A stretch of DNA of 64,000 bases, from contig NZ_MTPX02000028.1 in NCBI RefSeq assembly GCF_002154335.2, forward strand, positions 1-64,000, in the 5' to 3' direction. Positions 61,206 through 64,000 of the stretch are shown in pieces. A model generated the notes under the pieces. It did not search any database and was not told where the DNA came from. It saw only the letters and a program-made list of their open reading frames with translations. Within the stretch, counting starts at the first letter, position 1. Each line of letters begins with the position of its first letter. The position numbers were made by a program, and so were the translations under genes. The DNA comes from Actinomyces ruminis (GTDB taxonomy: Bacteria > Actinomycetota > Actinomycetes > Actinomycetales > Actinomycetaceae).

Positions 61206-62870
61206 TCACTTCGGGGTGACGTCGGGTGCGGTCGCCAGGGCGGGCAACTCGATGTGCACGGTGGCGCCGCCGCCCGGAGTTCGGTCCATGCGCACGGTGC
61301 CGCCGTGACGGGCGACGATGGCCGACACGATCGACAGCCCCAGCCCGGAGCCGCCGGTCTCCCGGTTGCGGGAGGTGTCGGCCCGGTAGAAGCGCTGGAA
61401 GACCTTCTCGGCGTCCGCCTTAGCCACACCCGGCCCATGGTCGCGCACCTCGACGACGACGGTCGGTCCCTGCGGCTCGTGCGCCCGGCCGACGGGCCCC
61501 CGGCTCGGGGTGGGACGGTCGGTGGGCCGGACCGCGCCGGGTGCGAGTGGCCGGTCCACCGTGCCGACGGCGATCTCCACCGGGGAGCCCTCCGGCGTGT
61601 GCCGGGTGACATTGCCCAGCAGATTGGTAAGCACCTGGGACAGTCGGTCCCGGTCGCCCAGGACCATGGCGGGACGAGCCTCGCCGTCGGTGTCGGAAAG
61701 CGGGATGAGCGCGCAGTCGCGGTCGGGGGCCAGCACCATCATGTCCGTCAGTGCTCCCGCCGCAATCTGGGTCAGGTCAACCGGTTCCATCGTCATTTCC
61801 CGGCCCTCATCCATACGAGCCAGTTGCAACAGGTCGTCAACCAGCCGCCCCATGCGGGAGGCCTCCGACTCGATCCGTCCCATGACCTCGGCGGTGCGCT
61901 CGGGCGGTACGCCGCCCATGCGGTACAGCTCGCCGTAGCCGCGGATCGCGGCCAGGGGCGTGCGCAGCTCGTGGGAGGCGTCGGAGACGAAGCGGGTCAT
62001 ACGCTCCTGGGCCACCATCTGCACGTCGAAGGCCTGTTCATTCTGCTGCAGCATGGTGTTCAGGGCGCGTTGCAGGGAGCCGACCTCCGTCGTCGGCGGC
62101 TCGGTGACCGGGACACGGGCGGACAGGTCACCGCTGGCGATCTGCCCGGCCACTCCCTCGATCTGCCGCAGGGTGCGGAAGGAGCGCCGTACCAGGTACG
62201 CGGCGGCCATGGCTCCGAGCAGAATCACGGACACGTCCGTCAGCGCAACCACCAGTCGTGTTTTCTCAACCGTCTCCATTACGTCGCTGAGCGGCAGGGC
62301 GATGGCGACGACGCCAATGTGCTCGCCGCTGGTGCTGTCATTGATCGGTAGGACGATGGCTCGCCACTGGTGGTGCAGCTGGTCGGAGTCGACCGTGAAC
62401 AGCTTTGGATCGGAGGCCTGCGCGACGGCTTCGTCCACCGACAGGGTGCCGATCACAGGTGAGCCATACTTGGCGGCCGTGTCGGGGGAGATCATCTGGC
62501 CGCTCTCGCCGTCGAGATACTGGGCCTCCACGTAATAGGTGGAGGGCATGGCGGAGTTGTTGCTGGAACGGCTGGTACTGAGGGCCGTCAGCCCCTGGGT
62601 GCCGATGGCCTGTGCGGTGGCGCGCAGCTGGTCGTCCACCTGGCCGACCAGCTGGTCGTGGAGCAGCGAGGTGACGGAGGCCGAGGAGACGAGCAGCCCG
62701 ACGGTCAGCAGGCCGGTGGTGATCAGGGCCAGTCGGCTGCGCAGCGGTTGAGCGCGCCACGCCCGCTTGACGTCGGTCAGTAGGTGCCAGCGTCCGCGGC
62801 GGACCGGCCGGTACTGGCGTCCAGTGGGTGGGCGGCGCACCGTGTCCATCACGGTGGCGCGCACGCTCAA
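61206..62870 (-). CDS. Sensor histidine kinase (two-component)
   Basis: 554 residues if the TTG at 62870 is used (overlaps the regulator's stop; GTG 62864 or ATG 62849 are alternatives). Helix one ~45-65 (LALITTGLLTVGLLVSSASV), a ~130-residue external sensor, helix two ~205-225, HAMP (LRQIEGVAGQIASGDLSARV), phospho-His in SDASHELRTPLAAIRGYGEL (~300), N box LGDRDRLSQVLTNLLGNVTR, G boxes DHGPGVAKADAEKVFQRFY and GGSGLGLSIVSAIVARHGG. Layout as in TcrY/MprB-type kinases. The stimulus is unknown. Confidence 0.93.
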   Translation of the reverse strand: MSVRATVMDTVRRPPTGRQYRPVRRGRWHLLTDVKRAWRAQPLRSRLALITTGLLTVGLLVSSASVTSLLHDQLVGQVDDQLRATAQAIGTQGLTALSTSRSSNNSAMPSTYYVEAQYLDGESGQMISPDTAAKYGSPVIGTLSVDEAVAQASDPKLFTVDSDQLHHQWRAIVLPINDSTSGEHIGVVAIALPLSDVMETVEKTRLVVALTDVSVILLGAMAAAYLVRRSFRTLRQIEGVAGQIASGDLSARVPVTEPPTTEVGSLQRALNTMLQQNEQAFDVQMVAQERMTRFVSDASHELRTPLAAIRGYGELYRMGGVPPERTAEVMGRIESEASRMGRLVDDLLQLARMDEGREMTMEPVDLTQIAAGALTDMMVLAPDRDCALIPLSDTDGEARPAMVLGDRDRLSQVLTNLLGNVTRHTPEGSPVEIAVGTVDRPLAPGAVRPTDRPTPSRGPVGRAHEPQGPTVVVEVRDHGPGVAKADAEKVFQRFYRADTSRNRETGGSGLGLSIVSAIVARHGGTVRMDRTPGGGATVHIELPALATAPDVTPK

Positions 62871-63613
62871 CTCGCCTTGGGTTCGCGCAGCATGTAGCCG
62901 ACGCCGCGGCGCGTCTGGATCAGCGGGGTGACCGGCTGGCCGTCGGCTCCGGAGATCTGGTCCACCTTGCGGCGCAGGTAGGAGATGTAGGACTCGACGA
63001 TGGCGGCGTCACCATTCCAGTCGTACTCCCACACGTGGTCCAGGATCTGGGACTTGGACACCACGCGGCCGGCGTTGAGCATGAGGTAGCGCAGCAGCTT
63101 GAACTCGGTGGGGGACAGGTCCACCTCGACGCCGGCGCGGTGCACCTCGTGGGCGTCCTCATCCAGGGTCAAGTCGGCCACGCGCACCATGCCGTCGTCC
63201 TCGCCCTCCAGGGCGCGGGTGCGGCGCAGGATCGCGCGGATGCGGGCCACGACCTCCTCCAGACCGAAGGGCTTGGTGACGTAGTCGTCGCCGCCGACGG
63301 TCAGGCCCTGCACCTTGTCTGCCATGTCGTCGCGGGCGGTCAGGAACAGGATCGGAATGGTCACGTCACGCTCGCGCAAGCGGCGGGCAACCGTGAACCC
63401 GTCCATGTCCGGCAGCATGACGTCCAGCACGATCAGGTCGGGATCGGCCTCCTCGGCGCCGCGCAGGGCGCCGTTGCCGTCCGCCGCCGTAAGCACCTCG
63501 AAGCCGGCGAAGCGCAGCGAGGAGGCGAGCAGATCGCGAATATTCGGCTCGTCGTCAACCACGAGGAGGCGGGCCTCGTGGGACGTCTGCTGAGAATCGT
63601 GAGTGCGGTCCAT
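62867..63613 (-). CDS. OmpR-family response regulator
   Basis: 248 residues from ATG 63613. Receiver domain: acidic pair at D20-D21 (LLVVDDEPN), phosphorylated Asp64 in IVLDVMLPDMDG, Lys114 in DDYVTKPFG. The winged-helix domain has VDLSPTEFKLLRYLMLNAGR, VVSKSQILDHVWEYDWNGDA and SYISYLRRKVDQISG, ending RRGVGYMLR. Translationally coupled to the kinase gene. Resembles TcrA/TcrX-type actinobacterial regulators. Targets unknown. Confidence 0.96.
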   Translation of the reverse strand: MDRTHDSQQTSHEARLLVVDDEPNIRDLLASSLRFAGFEVLTAADGNGALRGAEEADPDLIVLDVMLPDMDGFTVARRLRERDVTIPILFLTARDDMADKVQGLTVGGDDYVTKPFGLEEVVARIRAILRRTRALEGEDDGMVRVADLTLDEDAHEVHRAGVEVDLSPTEFKLLRYLMLNAGRVVSKSQILDHVWEYDWNGDAAIVESYISYLRRKVDQISGADGQPVTPLIQTRRGVGYMLREPKAS

Positions 63614-63706
63614 GCCGCCACTGTGCACGGCGACTCTGGGAGTCACCTGGATGTCAGGTGGGAGTGTGGAATGTGTTTTCTCGGCCGCTCCGCCGCCTTC
63701 CTTCAC

Positions 63707-63763
63707 CGAGGTCGGTAGATATAACCAGCGAGGTCGGTTGAAGTTACGTGCCGAGGTCGGTTG
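63707..63763. repeat. Dispersed CGAGGTCGGT repeat, three units
   Basis: CGAGGTCGGT starts at 63707, 63729 and 63752 (22- and 23-base steps). The first 39 bases agree with 24673-24711 at about 33 positions. It lies between the start of the response regulator and the end of the next minus-strand gene. Confidence 0.75.
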
Positions 63764-63770
63764 CTATGGC

Positions 63771-63803
63771 GGCGGGGCCACCTTTCGGGAGGCCGGCCCC
63801 GCC
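63771..63803 (-). terminator. Hairpin after the right-edge gene
   Basis: GGCGGGGCC (63771-63779) pairs with GGCCCCGCC (63795-63803) around ACCTTTCGGGAGGCC. It lies ten bases beyond the stop of the minus-strand gene at 63813. No T tract follows. Confidence 0.5.
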
Positions 63804-63812
63804 ACCCAGGGG

Positions 63813-64000
63813 TCAGATGAACTTGAGCGGGTCGAATTCGGTAAGCGGAATGATGCGGACTCGCGGCAGCGCAATGGTGAAGGCATCGACGTCCGTCTCC
63901 AGGTCGTAGACGGTCAGCCCGCGTGACTCCAGCGAGGCGAGCTGGGTGTTGAGGAACTCCCGGAAGCACAGCACATCGACCTGGGCGCCCGCATCCAGGA
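63813..64000 (-). CDS. C-terminal end of an unidentified protein (cut by window edge)
   Basis: The last 62 residues of a minus-strand gene whose start lies beyond the window; TGA is at 63813-63815. It reads LDAGAQVDVLCFREFLNTQL, ASLESRGLTVYDLETDVDAF and ends RIIPLTEFDPLKFI. The alternation of hydrophobic and charged residues suggests a soluble alpha/beta fold. No family recognised from this fragment. Confidence 0.7.
   Translation of the reverse strand, partial: LDAGAQVDVLCFREFLNTQLASLESRGLTVYDLETDVDAFTIALPRVRIIPLTEFDPLKFI

Overview
The window is high-GC actinobacterial chromosome and reads like an Actinomyces-type organism (Actinomycetaceae). The evidence is a dnaK-grpE-dnaJ-hspR operon with HAIR operators, HAIR-controlled clpB, a CIRCE-controlled solitary groEL, a LytR_C protein, a WXG100 protein, DUF222/HNH and DUF4032 proteins, a mannose-family PTS and many leaderless starts. 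Genus is inferred from gene content only.

Layout. 1-5.8 kb: HspR heat-shock operon and small membrane-protein genes. 5.8-12.3 kb (minus strand): an S9 prolyl oligopeptidase, a small MT0933-like protein and five tandem paralogous lipoproteins. 12.4-16 kb: clpB and a TetR regulator. 16-19.6 kb: an accessory patch with two immunity-like genes, a Tde1/Ntox15-like DNase toxin, a 19-nt-period bipolar repeat array and an orphan leftward terminator. 19.6-27.3 kb: glutamine-dependent NAD synthetase, a mannose-type PTS (IIA-IIB-IIC-IID) and HAD phosphatases. 27.3-35.3 kb: GNAT, a lipoprotein serpin, an RlmC-like methyltransferase, ispF, cysS and rlmB. 35.3-38.5 kb: DUF222/HNH protein and unknowns. 38.4-45.9 kb: a sugar locus with an AGE/YihS-type isomerase and DeoR regulator on minus, diverging from ABC importer, class II aldolase and ADP-PFK-like kinase. 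46-52.9 kb: repeat-rich gap, DUF4032 protein, MsmK/UgpC-type ATPase (probable motor for the importer), membrane Ser/Thr kinase, DsbA-like protein and tRNA-Thr(TGT). 53-64 kb: DUF364 gene behind a DtxR-like box, uracil-DNA glycosylase, LytR_C protein, GH15-like protein, groEL, WXG100, HD-domain protein, an OmpR-type two-component system and a partial gene at the right edge.

The heat-shock genes form two regulons: HspR/HAIR (dnaK operon, clpB) and HrcA/CIRCE (groEL). The sugar locus encodes a plausible route from an aldose through a ketose and ketose phosphate to DHAP plus an aldehyde.

A striking property is that about 18 otherwise well-conserved genes, including dnaK and ung, are broken by single-base indels, nearly all apparent deletions of one C or G in short CC/GG runs. 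I read these as sequencing or assembly errors rather than decay. Genes with one break and a largely intact frame are listed as CDS; genes with several breaks are listed as pseudogene. Start and end then describe the inferred whole gene.
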